Source of the DNA: Undaria pinnatifida
Lineage: Eukaryota; Sar; Phaeophyceae; Laminariales; Alariaceae
DNA: 64,000 bases
NCBI GenBank assembly: GCA_012845835.1
Contig: JABAKD010000019.1
Coordinates: forward strand, 5,999,494 to 6,063,493
Direction: 5' to 3'
The notes under the pieces were generated by a model. The model was not told the DNA's origin, ran no database searches, and saw nothing but the letters and a program-made list of their open reading frames with translations. Shown here piece after piece: positions 55,301 to 64,000 of this stretch (positions are counted from its first letter, which is position 1; every line of letters begins with the position of its first letter). Both the position numbers and the translations under genes were made by a program.

Positions 55301-57018
55301 ACCCAAAATCGTCGAAAATTGGCAATTTTTGTTTTTTGCAATATCGTTTTTTGGTGTACCTAGGCCATGGGTTTTGTTAATCGAATTGCACCTGGATGTT
55401 TGCTCAAGATCAGTTTTTGGGTCAAGAAAGGTTGAGAAAGGCATAGGGCTCCTCAAGTCAGGATCCCCCCCAAAAAAATTTGGTGCACCTCTGCCGAAGC
55501 GCGTGTCTAGTTGACTTTGACCGCACCACCCAACAAATATCTAGTCACCCTCTTGGGACCCATTCATATCGGTGTCCTATGTTATTGTGTTTTTTCGACC
55601 ATGCCTAACTAACCGTAAACCTAATTCTAACCCTAACCCATGCAAAGGACCGGTCGAAGTGCCCCCATAATGGCATCACTGTGGTAAAATGGTTGGACAT
55701 GTCAAATAATGTGTAGCACTGATTCGTATGGACCAAAACACACTGATAGAGTGTGATATTTTCAATCAGCCGCGTAGGAAGAACATCCAGCAGGTACGAG
55801 CAGCACCGCCATGCTCCACGCGTGTCGCGTCGCACGGCTAGCTCCTTACCGTGCAGTTCGGACACGACACATCCCCTATAGATGCGTACCCCAGTGACCC
55901 GGGCTGCTTCGTGTGATCGATGCATATAATTGCAATCTTTCGTCGTCAATTTTTCCCTCGGAAGTCTCCAGGGGGGTAATATCTGTGAAGTCCAGCCTAC
56001 TCACAGTCCCTACGTTTTTTTGGTGCGTGTGGCCACGCCTCTCAACTGTGTCGGTGGCTAGCTGTATGGGCCGGGTTTGCTTCCTACGGTAGATGGATGG
56101 CTTGGTGAGTGTCGTGTGGTGTTGGTGTGGTGGGGTTTTGCGCTAAAGCCAGTCGTGACCCCTCATTGGTGCGGTGCCATGCCAGACGACGATACAAACA
56201 CTAAAGTGGGACCCCGCACTAATACTATTTTGAGAACCCGCAATAAAGTGGAAAACCGCACTAAAGTGGGACCCCGCACTTCTAGTATATTGGGAACCCG
56301 CACAAAAGTGGAAAACCACACTATAGTGGGAGCCCGCACTAAAGTGGGACCCCGCCCTAAAGTGGGACCCCGTACTATCCCGACATGGTGCAGTACGGTA
56401 GTAATCTACAGGACGAGGTTGTGACAAGCTATTTTCTCGGCACGGAATGGTACCGCACTCACGCGGGACCATGACTGCTGTGCGCTGAACTGGGGTTTCT
56501 GTTCTGGAGGCGAGAAGGGGGGGGGGGGGGGGTTACGGCGCTGTTTTGAGTCTTCGTTTCTTTGCGAGGAGTGGTGGTGGTGGTGGTTGGAGTGGTGTTG
56601 ATGTTGGTAGTGTTGTTGGTGTTGGGGGTGCTGTTGCTGTAGTTGCTGCTGTTGATGTCGGTGTTGATGTTGGTGCTGGGGTTGTATGTTGTTGCTGTTG
56701 TTGCTGTTATTTTTGGCGCCGATACTGTTTTGCAACGGGGGTGGTAGCTGTACCCCCCCCTCCTGCCTTTGTATATTGGCGCCGGGTGTGGGGGCTGAAC
56801 ACAAATCAAGACCGGTTTCATAGCACATTTCCCCCTCGCACCCTAGACTAACTGCCGCCTTACACGTTTTCTTTGTTTTTAGTCAAAAGCGATTTTGCCG
56901 CGCCCATTAGTAGTACGAGTACTACTGGAAAATTCCTCTTAATTTCAAGTACTTGTCCCTAAAAACGTGAGAATAAGTCTCAAGGGTGAAAAGTGCTCTC
57001 TCCGGTATCCCCAGGAAA

Positions 57019-57101
<83 letters not shown>

Positions 57102-60100
57102 TTGTTGTTGTTTTTGTTGTTCTTGATGTTCTTATCGTTCTTGTTCTTGTTCTTGGTCTTGGTCTTGGTCTTGTTGTTCTTGTTCTTGTTCTTGTTCTTG
57201 TTCTTGTACTCGTTCTTGTTCTTGTTCTTGTTCTTGTTCTTGGTGCTCTTGGTGTTGGTGTTGGGGTTTGTTGCCGTTGGTGCTGTTGCTGTTGCTGTTG
57301 CTGTTGCTTGTGTTAGTGCTGATGCTGGTGTTGTTGCTGTTATTGTTGGCGCTGACACTGTTTTGCAATGGGGGTGTTCGCAACCCCCCCCCCCCCCCCC
57401 TGCCAAAATATCTGTATAGTAGTAGTTGGCCTCGGTTGGCGTTGATGCTGTTAAACATTATACTTCGAAGTATTTATGTTGGGGTTGGCGTTGGTTGGCA
57501 ACAACGCTGTAAAACATGTCAATCACTGCGTGAGCTATACAATCAGGGTACCTTTTTTTTTTTTTTTTGGCGCTCACCAGGACGGTTATCGAGTAAGGTC
57601 ATATTGTGCGGGGTGGAGAACCGTAACTCCGCACAATGGGAATGATCGCATCACGTAGTGTGAATATGGTAAGGCACCCACGAGCTAGTGAATGATCGCA
57701 TCACGTAGTGTGAATATGGTAAGGCACCCACGAGGCAGTTACATGGTAATTCCCATTGCTGTCTCTGGAGTGGCCAAACCAGGAAACAAAGTAACTCATT
57801 GGCGCTGTAATCCATGAGCAAGAAGTAGACACAAGGCCCCGAAGTCCGTCTTACGAGCGGTTCTTGAAATAATGCAGTTCACCCTTCATGCGACTCGCCG
57901 AGCACTTCACGGCGCTTCGCGCTTGGTGCAAGCAATGTCTGCCTGGTTGGTAAAAACTCGACGTGGTCCGTCCCAGCATGGTAGGGACGCGAGGGTCTAT
58001 GGTCTATCGACTACGGCCATGCACAAACTGAGTACACCCCCGCCCAGCCCCTGCCTTTTCGGCAATTTGCGCCGGGCGCGGGCCCTGAACTTGCAAGACC
58101 GGTCTCATAGCACTTATTCCCCTCCCACCCTATTGAATCGCCGAGCACCTCACGGCGCTTCGCGCTTGATGCAAGCAATGAGTGCCTGGTTGGTGAAAAT
58201 CCGACGTGGTCCGTCCCGGCATAGTAGGGACGTTAGATTCTATGGTCATACGACTACGGCAATGCATAAACTGAGTACACCCCCACCCCATTAATAGACT
58301 AACTGCCGCCCTACGCTAAAAATTTTGTTTTTGGTCAAAACTGGCCTTGACGCGACCAAAAGTAATAAAGAATACGTTTTGATTGTTTCCCCGAATCTAT
58401 GCCCAAGTACTTGTCCCCTAGAAACGCGGGGAATAATTATGAACGGTAAAAAATACTCTTCCCAGTATCCCCAGGAAACGGAACCGCGAGGATATTGGTA
58501 CGTCGGCTCGTATATCCGTCCGACCTGCTATCCCGACGGTCTAGTGGGGGGAGTGTTATGTGTCTTGGTTTGGGTAGGCAACTGGTTAACCCTTTGCCGG
58601 TGGTGAAACGGATTCATACCCTCTGATACCTTGAAAAATGGCGTCGTCGACAGACTATGGGTTCTGGGTCTTGGGTTCGAAGCTCACCATCCACCAAAAT
58701 ACCTTTTACGACGTTCCCCGTGACGAACTTGAAAGTACTCTCCCCGGTATCCCCAGGAAATGGAACCGCGTGGGTATTGATACGCCCGCCCGTGTATCCG
58801 GCTCACCTACCATCCCGCCGATCCAGGGGTGGCTGGTGTTGTAAGGCTTTGTTTGAGTAGGTAATTGGTTAACCATTTACGAGTGGCCAGACGGACTAGT
58901 ACGCTCTAATACCTTAACGAATGGGTTAGGTCCAGACGCGTGCTACGATAGAGATTTTAAGGTATACCGCTTTTTGGCCAACACGTTTTGTAAATGGCGA
59001 GGCTGCCTTAGCCCAAAATCATCGGAATGTCGCATTCTCGTTTTGCAAAATGATGGTTTTGTTTACCTGGGCCACGGGTTTTTGACGATCAGATTTAGCA
59101 CTTTGAGTTTGCCCCAACATGTTTTTTCTAGTGGGGTTTCAGGTATGAAGCTCCCTCCGCAAGTGAGGGGTAGTATTGGAAAAATAAATGGCCGTGTCAC
59201 CTCTACTGTGTAGCATGTATTGCGTCGCCAAAAGGGGCCAACAAACGCCCTAGAACGCTGGTGTCTAATTAATTTATTTATTTTTACTCTTTTTTCTTAT
59301 CTTTTCACAAACATCTACCTTCTTCCAGCTTCTGGACAAAAGCCGTGGTCACAGATGTCGTCCCTTCCCCCCCCCCGGTTCTTGCCTTCAATTTTCGTCG
59401 CGCATAGGGTTCGGCAATCCTTCTGCTCGTCGATTTTTCATCGAGTGTTATTACTACAAACTGGTTCACGTAAAAAACACCCAAACTCTCTCCCCGGCGA
59501 ATGAATGCCGCTCGCAATATCCAGTCAAACGGTGAATATTTGGTGTCATACTGACCCCCATGACCAATGGAGGAGGGTGACAGGGTGACATGGCCAGTTC
59601 TTTTTGACGGCCTCGGGCTGTCTCTACAGTAGGAGCAAAAAAAAAAAACTCATACAGGTACGATCGACCAATGACATTCAGGCTTTTTCCAAGCGCAGGC
59701 GAGAAAAAAAAATTGCGCCGCATTTTGCACGAATCGGTTGGAGGTACTCCAAGGCATGTCTCTAGAATTTTTCGCGCAAAAATTCGAAGATCTGACCTAC
59801 CTGTGTTAACATTAAGCAGAATCTAGCGAAAAAACTTGATCCTAGACTAAAACCACGTAATTTTAAGGGAAAATTGTATCTTGACCATTTTTCCGCACAA
59901 AAGTCCAATGTGCACGCCGTTTTTGAGAGATGGACCCTGAAATTTTGCACACTTGTTCTACATGCCCATCCCGAGGTCTGACCTCCGGGAGTTTTTCTTT
60001 TTTTTTTTCGCCGAAAATTTTTGGTCCAAGGTGGGCCACATTTTCAGAAAAATCTTAACTGACGAAAAATCAGACAAAACAAACAAGACGACAGGTGTGG

Positions 60101-63100
60101 TCTTCGCAATGGCTCATAGAAGACGCGTGCAAAATTTCACGGTCTGAATCGAAAAAACGCCGAGCAATAAATTTGTTTTTTTCAATGCGAACCAGCCTGT
60201 AGCGTCGTTACCCACCCCTCTTGATTCGCGCCTGGTGCAAGCAATGCCTTCCTGGTCGGTGAGAACCCGCAGACCGAGCTCTGGAGTGGTAGTTTTTATA
60301 CTATCTTTGGATTTTTTTCCTTTGTTTGTGCTATTCGCCAGAATTAGAACTGTAGCCACAATCCACTCCGTGTTTTTATGAGTTTTGTTTCTCTGTGGCC
60401 ACAGCAGCAATGGTCGGTACCACAGGCCGTATCAGTATACCACCGGCGATGGACCTTCCCGTCCATCTCTCAAGAGGTACTAGAAACGGCGTGCTCCGTT
60501 CCGGTATGGTAGGGATGTGAGGGTCTATGATCGTGCGCACTACGGCCGTGCATGATACGATGACTTTTCCCTTGATGATTAAAACGGGAAGGGGATAAGA
60601 TGAGCGAAACGTTTTTAGGTAACATATGGAAAAAAACGTATGGAGCGCCTCCATGGTGGAGGTGTCTCCGTCAGGAGTAAAAACAGTGCTCCGTCTCGAA
60701 AGGGATGCGTGGTCAATGGTCAGATGACTTTAAGGGAATAAAAAACGAGTACCCCACCCCCAAGTTTGTTCGAAGCTGCCATCCGATATGCAAGAAGATA
60801 CGCGCAAGGTGCGAATGTCCGCCTGCCTCTCAAACATATTCTTAGTAGGATGCAGGTCACCCTTGATGCGACTCGCGGAACACCTCACGGCGCTTCGCGC
60901 TTGGTGCAAGCAATGCCTGCCTCCTGGTTGGTGAAAACCCGACGTGCCCCGTCCCGACATTGTAGCGATGCGAGGGTATATACCCTATGGTCATACCACT
61001 ACGGCTATGCATGAAATGAGTACCCCCCCCCCCCCCCTCCCCCCCCCCCGCCTCTGCCCCCCCCTCGACGATCCGATGGCGCAGGCTTCGGGTATGGGAG
61101 CAGCGGGCGCGGCTAGAGAAACAGCGAGGGAGATAGTGGCCCGTACCGTAAGAGAGAAGGGGGTGAGGGGGCTATACTGCGGGTACTGGGCGACGCTGTC
61201 GAGGAATGTTCCGAGCGCCATTATCCGGTTCTCCTTGTACGAGGAGATCAAGCTGTGAGTGACAAGATTGATAGATTGATAGTTGAAGTGGTGAGCTAAA
61301 GCTTTATTTTTCCCCATCCGCCGGAGGATTAAAAAGAAGAAAAAAAAAAGATAGGTTGATAAATAGGCAGATATATACCCGTTCTGCTGCTGCATTTGTT
61401 TGTAGATTGATTGCGATTGTTTCGTTGTGATGTCGTTGTGATGCAGCTGAGAACGATGTCGTTGTGATGCAGCTGAGAACGATGTCGTTGTGATGATGGT
61501 GTAACCATCGCCCGGTTCTCTCTGCGAGATTTGGCCGAGGGTGTAGAATGTATGATGTATTGATAGATGGATAGCCGTTCTCGTATTCCCCTGTTGCTGC
61601 TGCATTTTAATTTTAGTGCGAATGGTAGCGTTGCGATAGAGTGATTGATATATGCGGTTCGCCTTTTGCGTTGATTGTAGTTGCGATGATGTATTTGCGA
61701 TGAATGCAGTTGTGATGTGGTGGTGCATGTGCGAATCATTGTCGGTGTGATGTTGTTACCATCATCCGGCTCTCCTTGTACTGGGAGAGTAACTGTGATT
61801 GTGGAATGTGCAGTAGATTGATTGACACGAGCTGTTCTGCTGCTCTGCGTTTACATTTTCATTGCGTGGCTGTCGTTAGGATAGAGTGATCGATAGATGC
61901 CGTTCGGCTTCCGCGTTTTACAGGTCCGTTTCGATGTTGTCGTTGCGAAGAATGTCGTTGTGAAGCGAGTGTAGTCGCCCACCTTGTGCATACGAGGAGA
62001 TCAAACAGTGCATATGTGTGATTGGTACAACGCCCGCTCTTCTGCTGTAGTTTGTACTTTTTCATTGTGATAAATGCCCTGGTAATCTCGTTGGCGTAAT
62101 GCCGTCGTAATTTTGTTTGTGATGATGCAGTTGTAATTTTAATATGACGATGGCGTCGTAATGTCATGGCGACGACGCTGTTGTAATTTCTTTGTGACGA
62201 TCCCGCTGTGATGATGCGGTTGTAGATCCGTTGAAGTCCGAATCTGATTATAGTGCCGTTGTGATTCCGTTGTGGTGTCCTTGTGATGCCACTGCAGTTG
62301 CGTCGTGAATATGTTGCCATTCCGTTGTTGTGTTACCGTTGTAATTTTATGTCGTTATAACCCACCTAGGATTTCACGGTGATAACGTCCTTGAAAACAC
62401 ATTTTTGGTTTACCCTTGTTACAAACGCCAGGTACCAAAGGCGGTTCGGTTCTAGTTCGGGTGTACTTCCGCTTTGAGTTCCGCTCTAGTTGCGTTCTGA
62501 TGCCGTTCTATTTCCATGTTGATTCGGTTGTTTATCCAGAATAGTAATCCCGTTGTAACTCCATTGCAATAACGTTGTATTTCCGCAGGATTTCAAACGA
62601 TAGTGATCACGACGACAACGATAATCGTGACCATGACGTTGACGATCATGCCGGTGACGATGATCATGATCATGACAATGATGATGAATGACGTCATTTA
62701 CCCATCCGTGTATCGTCTACAGTACGGTGCCCAGCTTAAGAGCGTCCGCAATCACAGACAACGCCTTCACAACTGGAAACCCGTTTTGGGGGACAAAATT
62801 ACTTGAAGATAGTATTGGGAGAGTTTTTGGTGGCCATACGCGCGATCAAATTGGCTTGTCGCGTCTTGTGAAACCTATGCCAATACCTGCATGAGGCCCC
62901 ACTTGAGATCAGAGCGGTGCGGAGGTAAGAGCTGTGCTACTTGCCTGTCCTTGGCAAAGATCGGTTGCCGGTCTAATTTTGTCCCGTCAAGGCCTCGTTA
63001 GACGTAATATGCCGGTTAGTATGAAGCGGTCCTTGACGCTTGTCCGCCAATAGTCAAGGGTGCCGTCAACCGGTATCTTCGGTTCCTGGGGGCGCTTAAT

Positions 63101-64000
63101 CCCTTTAAAGCCCCCAAATTTATCCCTATACTAAATCCAAGTAAGTTTGTCCCCAAAAAAAGGTTTCCAGTTGCAAAGGCGTTAAGCCGGGTACCCCACT
63201 GTACTTTTCTTCTCAGGTTTATGGGTCCGTTGCGGCTCGCGTCCGCCCCCCCAGCCTACCTCCTTGCGGGAGCATTGGCAGGCGCCTGCGCCAGCGGCCT
63301 GACCACGCCCTTCGACGTGCTAAAGACAAGGGTAAGTCGTGCTTTAAGACAAGGGTAAGACGTGTTTAAGATCAGGGTAAGACGTGTTTAAAATCAGGGT
63401 AAGACGTGTTTAAGATCAGGGTAAGACGTGTTTAAGATCAGGGTAAGACGTGTTTAAGACCGGGTAAGACGTGTTTAAGACCAGGGTAAGGCGTGGTCAT
63501 GACAAGGGTAAAACCTGTTTTACCCTTTCACTACAAGAAAAGAATCCCCTACCAATTCCAGGTATATGGTCCCCAAAAATGTGGACGCAGGTTGAAAGGG
63601 GATAAGACAAGGGTAAGGCGTGCTTAAGACAGGGGTTAATCGTGCTTAGGACTTCGGGTAAAACTGTGTTTAGGGCACGAGTAAGACGTGCTTACGACAA
63701 GGGCAAGGGGTGCTTGAAACAACGGTGAATGTGAGACAAGGGCAATTCGTGCGTAAGACAACCTGTAAGACTGTGTTAAGGACAAGGGTAACCCGTGTTT
63801 GATGTATTAAACCGTGCTTAACCTTTTTAGAGCCATAAACCCCTCCCTATACCAATCCCAGACCCCCCCCCCAAAAAACACGGGTTTCCGGTTGTGAATG
63901 GAGTAAGGCAAGGGTAAGTCGTGCATAAAGACAAGGGTAAGGGTGGCCTGCTTTACAGACCGCGAGCGAGGAAGTCGACGGGGAGTCAGGGCGGGGTTTA
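49346..64000 (+). CDS. Mitochondrial carrier, S-adenosylmethionine-carrier type (partial at 3' end)
   Basis: Exons 49346-49807 (tentative), 53132-53213, 53836-53929, 54526-54934, 61085-61254, 63217-63331 and 63959 to beyond 64000 join in frame with GT-AG ends (458 residues so far). Three carrier repeats are visible: repeat 1 with FPIDTAKT and VYTGIPTAVLGAMPSSALYF; repeat 2 with the variant signature VPKEYVKQ and GLYCGYWATLSRNVPSAIIRF; repeat 3 with LAGALAGACASGLTTPFDVLKTR. These pattern best with SLC25A26/PET8-type carriers, which exchange S-adenosylmethionine for S-adenosylhomocysteine across the mitochondrial inner membrane or plastid envelope. The 154-residue N-terminal exon is Arg/Ser-rich with a hydrophobic ICILLLVALVHLV segment and could be an organelle presequence; it is assigned only from its open frame and its phase-0 donor. 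Exon 4 contains a Gly/Arg-rich insert. The end of repeat 3 lies outside the window. Confidence 0.82.
49808..53131 (+). other. Long first carrier intron (if the first exon is right), otherwise upstream intergenic
   Basis: Holds GGTACCC/GGCCC reiterations (50500-50590, 51390-51530), CAAG/GGCAAG words near 50255-50345 and 52225-52420, an A-tailed element, and 'caatcaatcaacc' low complexity (52930-53090). No further carrier exon was recognised. Confidence 0.4.
51960..52062 (+). mobile_element. A-tailed short retroelement, copy 2
   Basis: Same sequence as 24764-24868 (agttaaatcgacacacgacg ... ccgccggaggat) followed by about 17 A. The upstream 51770-51960 part may belong to it, but no TSD was established. 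Confidence 0.6.
53214..53835 (+). other. Carrier intron 2 (622 bp)
   Basis: Contains a poly-C run at 53240-53250 with repeated 'cctcccccatccaa' units, and a GATC-rich repeat at 53385-53590 related to those at 32870, 38010 and 40690. Confidence 0.6.
53930..54525 (+). other. Carrier intron 3 (596 bp) with extreme C-rich 3' end
   Basis: From about 54220 to the acceptor the + strand is almost pure C with A and T interruptions, including nearly continuous C from 54449 to 54515. The AG at 54524-54525 follows directly. The frame 54130-54955 through this tract is Pro-rich by composition only; coding starts at 54526. Confidence 0.7.
54690..54835 (+). repeat. G-rich low-complexity insert within carrier exon 4
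   Basis: Purine tract (gggagg, gaggag, ggggg) encoding a Gly/Glu/Arg-rich segment between SNASARGIFG and HPVARAGAHAVAAACGN, where carriers normally have a short loop. It stays in frame without stops but could also be a retained or unrecognised intron: 'gag|gtgggg' donors and an 'agagcag|ggg' acceptor exist. Confidence 0.65.
54955..55115 (+). repeat. (GGACT)n and 25-bp tandem repeat in carrier intron 4
   Basis: Five 'actgg' units right after the exon 4 donor are followed by five diverged copies of a unit of about 25 bp ('ggcaacagcagtattgcggaact'-like) from 54990 to 55112. Confidence 0.7.
55116..56190 (+). other. Carrier intron 4, unremarkable part
   Basis: A telomere-like 'ctaaccctaaccca' occurs at 55627-55640. 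The 55270-55500 segment ('tttttggtgtacctaggccatggg') is repeated in diverged form at 58970-59170. No exon recognised. Confidence 0.4.
56195..56390 (+). repeat. 60-bp tandem array of CACTAAAGTGGGACCCCG
   Basis: 'ctaaagtggg' starts at 56201, 56261 and (as ctatagtggg) 56321, exactly 60 bp apart, then shorter units to 56385. The same words are dispersed at 3646, 31483 and 33105. Confidence 0.8.
56540..56860. repeat. GTT/GGT-rich microsatellite with flanking dispersed repeat
   Basis: 'gttgttg' and 'gtggtgg' low complexity at 56572-56715, followed by 'ttggcgccgggtgtgggggctgaac' ... 'gaccggtttcatagcac', which matches 58065-58115. The whole unit (microsatellite plus tail) resembles 57018-57400. Confidence 0.6.
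57018..57400 (+). repeat. (TTG)n / (TTCTTG)n microsatellite
   Basis: About 90 bp of nearly pure (gtt)n from 57018, grading to 'ttcttgttcttg' and 'gctgttgctgttg'. The poly-Leu, poly-Val and poly-Asn frames through it are artefacts. Confidence 0.95.
57640..57735 (+). repeat. 48-bp tandem duplication
   Basis: Two identical copies of 'gaatgatcgcatcacgtagt' ... 'aaggcacccacgag' beginning at 57641 and 57689. Confidence 0.9.
57858..58300 (+). repeat. Dispersed 'cacggcgcttcgcgcttg' repeat, two tandem copies
   Basis: Copies begin near 57885 and 58133 ('tcgccgagcac.tcacggcgc'), each running to 'gagtacacccccgccc'. A third copy at 60849-61020 lies directly in front of carrier exon 5. Partial copies lie at 40120-40175, 56750-56850, 60225-60290 and 60500-60560. 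Confidence 0.8.
58478..58920 (+). mobile_element. tRNA-derived SINE copies in tandem (tail, full, partial head)
   Basis: A tail fragment at 58478-58560 (ending 'gggggagtgttatgtg'), a near full copy at about 58565-58840 with 'atggcgtcgtcgacaga' and B-box-like 'gggttcgaagctc', and a partial head at 58845-58920. It is the same family as 47985-48265, in opposite orientation. Confidence 0.6.
58921..60848 (+). other. Carrier intron 4, 3' part
   Basis: 58970-59170 repeats 55270-55500 in diverged form, and 59280-59470 repeats 24110-24430. No exon or RNA gene recognised. Confidence 0.4.
60849..61068 (+). repeat. Dispersed repeat copy forming the 3' end of carrier intron 4
   Basis: Third copy of the 57858-58300 family. 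It ends in 'gcatgaaatgagta' and a C-run (61023-61067) that supplies the polypyrimidine tract for the acceptor at 61083-61084. Confidence 0.75.
61226..62030 (+). repeat. Tandem degenerate copies of the carrier exon 5 end and donor inside intron 5
   Basis: The true boundary (about 61226-61265: 'ccattatccggttctccttg', 'tacgaggagatcaagct|gtgagt') has relatives at about 61504 ('ccatcgcccggttctctct'), 61758 ('ccatcatccggctctccttg' then 'gagagtaactgtgatt') and 61980 ('cgcccaccttgtgcatacga' then 'ggagatcaaacagtgcat'). Each is followed by 'gattgatag'-like, '.cgttctgctgctgc.ttt' and 'gttgtgatg' words. The unit is about 216-270 bp. The first unit was later interrupted by an A-tailed element. Confidence 0.85.
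61290..61352 (+). mobile_element. A-tailed short retroelement, copy 3 (truncated)
   Basis: 'gtggtgagctaaagcttta' ... 'ccgccggaggat' with an A/G-rich tail, 5'-truncated relative to copies at 24764 and 51960. Flanks share 'gatag(g)ttga', a possible target duplication. Confidence 0.6.
62031..63216 (+). other. Carrier intron 5, 3' part
   Basis: Further degenerate 'gttgtgatg/gttgtaat' words to about 62580, GAT-rich low complexity at 62590-62690, and a segment at 62765-62900 related to 29795-29830. 63121-63190 ('ccctatacta.atccaagta' ... 'ccccaaaaa.aggtttccagtt') recurs in the next intron at 63543 and 63838. Confidence 0.5.
63320..63958 (+). repeat. Intron 6 made of tandem copies of the exon 6 end plus its splice donor
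   Basis: The exon end and donor 'taaagacaagg|gtaagtcg' (63321-63338) is reiterated as 'aagacaagggtaagacgtg' / 'aagatcagggtaagacgtg' units of about 22 bp at roughly 63346, 63368, 63390, 63412, 63434, 63456 and 63477. More degenerate units run from 63605 to 63800, and two more lie at 63905 and 63927 just before the acceptor at 63957-63958. At least ten keep GGTAAG. A 65-bp segment shared with intron 5 separates the blocks at about 63543 and 63838. Confidence 0.9.

Noticed and set aside
56967-57419. Poly-Leu, poly-Val and poly-Asn frames
   Set aside because: Translations of a (TTG)n/(TTCTTG)n microsatellite, open in several frames on both strands.

Overview
This is a window of an intron-rich nuclear eukaryotic genome with a high repeat load. 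A photosynthetic stramenopile, most likely a brown alga, fits best. The reasons are GC-rich, Ala/Glu/Gly-rich coding exons, introns of 0.6-6 kb with GTRAGN donors, TTAGGG-type telomere-like words, and a chromodomain Ty3/gypsy element. The lineage is an inference, since nothing here is diagnostic.

Three host genes can be supported, all on the + strand. (1) 5549-13143: a four-exon gene for a 1603-residue protein with three WW domains and an FNBP4-like C-terminus; every splice junction was checked for frame. (2) 34992-40347: four exons of a ubiquitin-conjugating enzyme (E2) whose first few codons were not located. (3) about 49346 to beyond 64000: a mitochondrial carrier of the S-adenosylmethionine carrier type (SLC25A26/PET8-like). 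Its last exon runs off the window and its first exon is tentative. The rest is intergenic or intronic DNA filled with retroelements, SINE-like sequences, minisatellites and microsatellites.

Region by region: 1-1860 holds palindromic GTACCTAA/TACCCGGGTA repeats. 2.1-3.7 kb holds GGCCC-rich and 'tagtgccgg' repeats. 5.5-13.3 kb is the WW gene. 15.0-23.5 kb is a nested transposon block: short inverted ends at 14997 and 23519 enclose a complete TRIM (4-bp TSD, with a SINE-like insertion in one LTR), an inverted partial TRIM copy, a decayed minus-strand chromovirus and an 84-bp minisatellite. 24-34 kb is gene-poor with scattered repeats. 35-40.3 kb is the E2 gene. 43.6-48.8 kb holds segmental and tandem duplications. 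49.3-64 kb is the carrier gene with introns up to 6 kb.

Two observations stand out. First, several introns contain tandem, degenerate copies of the adjacent exon edge together with its splice site. These are the starts of E2 exons 4 and 5 (acceptor side) and the ends of carrier exons 5 and 6 (donor side). The stop-codon region of the WW gene is duplicated in the same way. This suggests that introns here lengthen by repeated duplication of exon-intron boundaries. Second, the chromovirus polyprotein carries the C-terminal half of a NADAR domain (ADP-ribose/N-glycosidase superfamily) directly upstream of its protease, an unusual retroelement architecture. The N-terminal half is missing where the 84-bp minisatellite begins.
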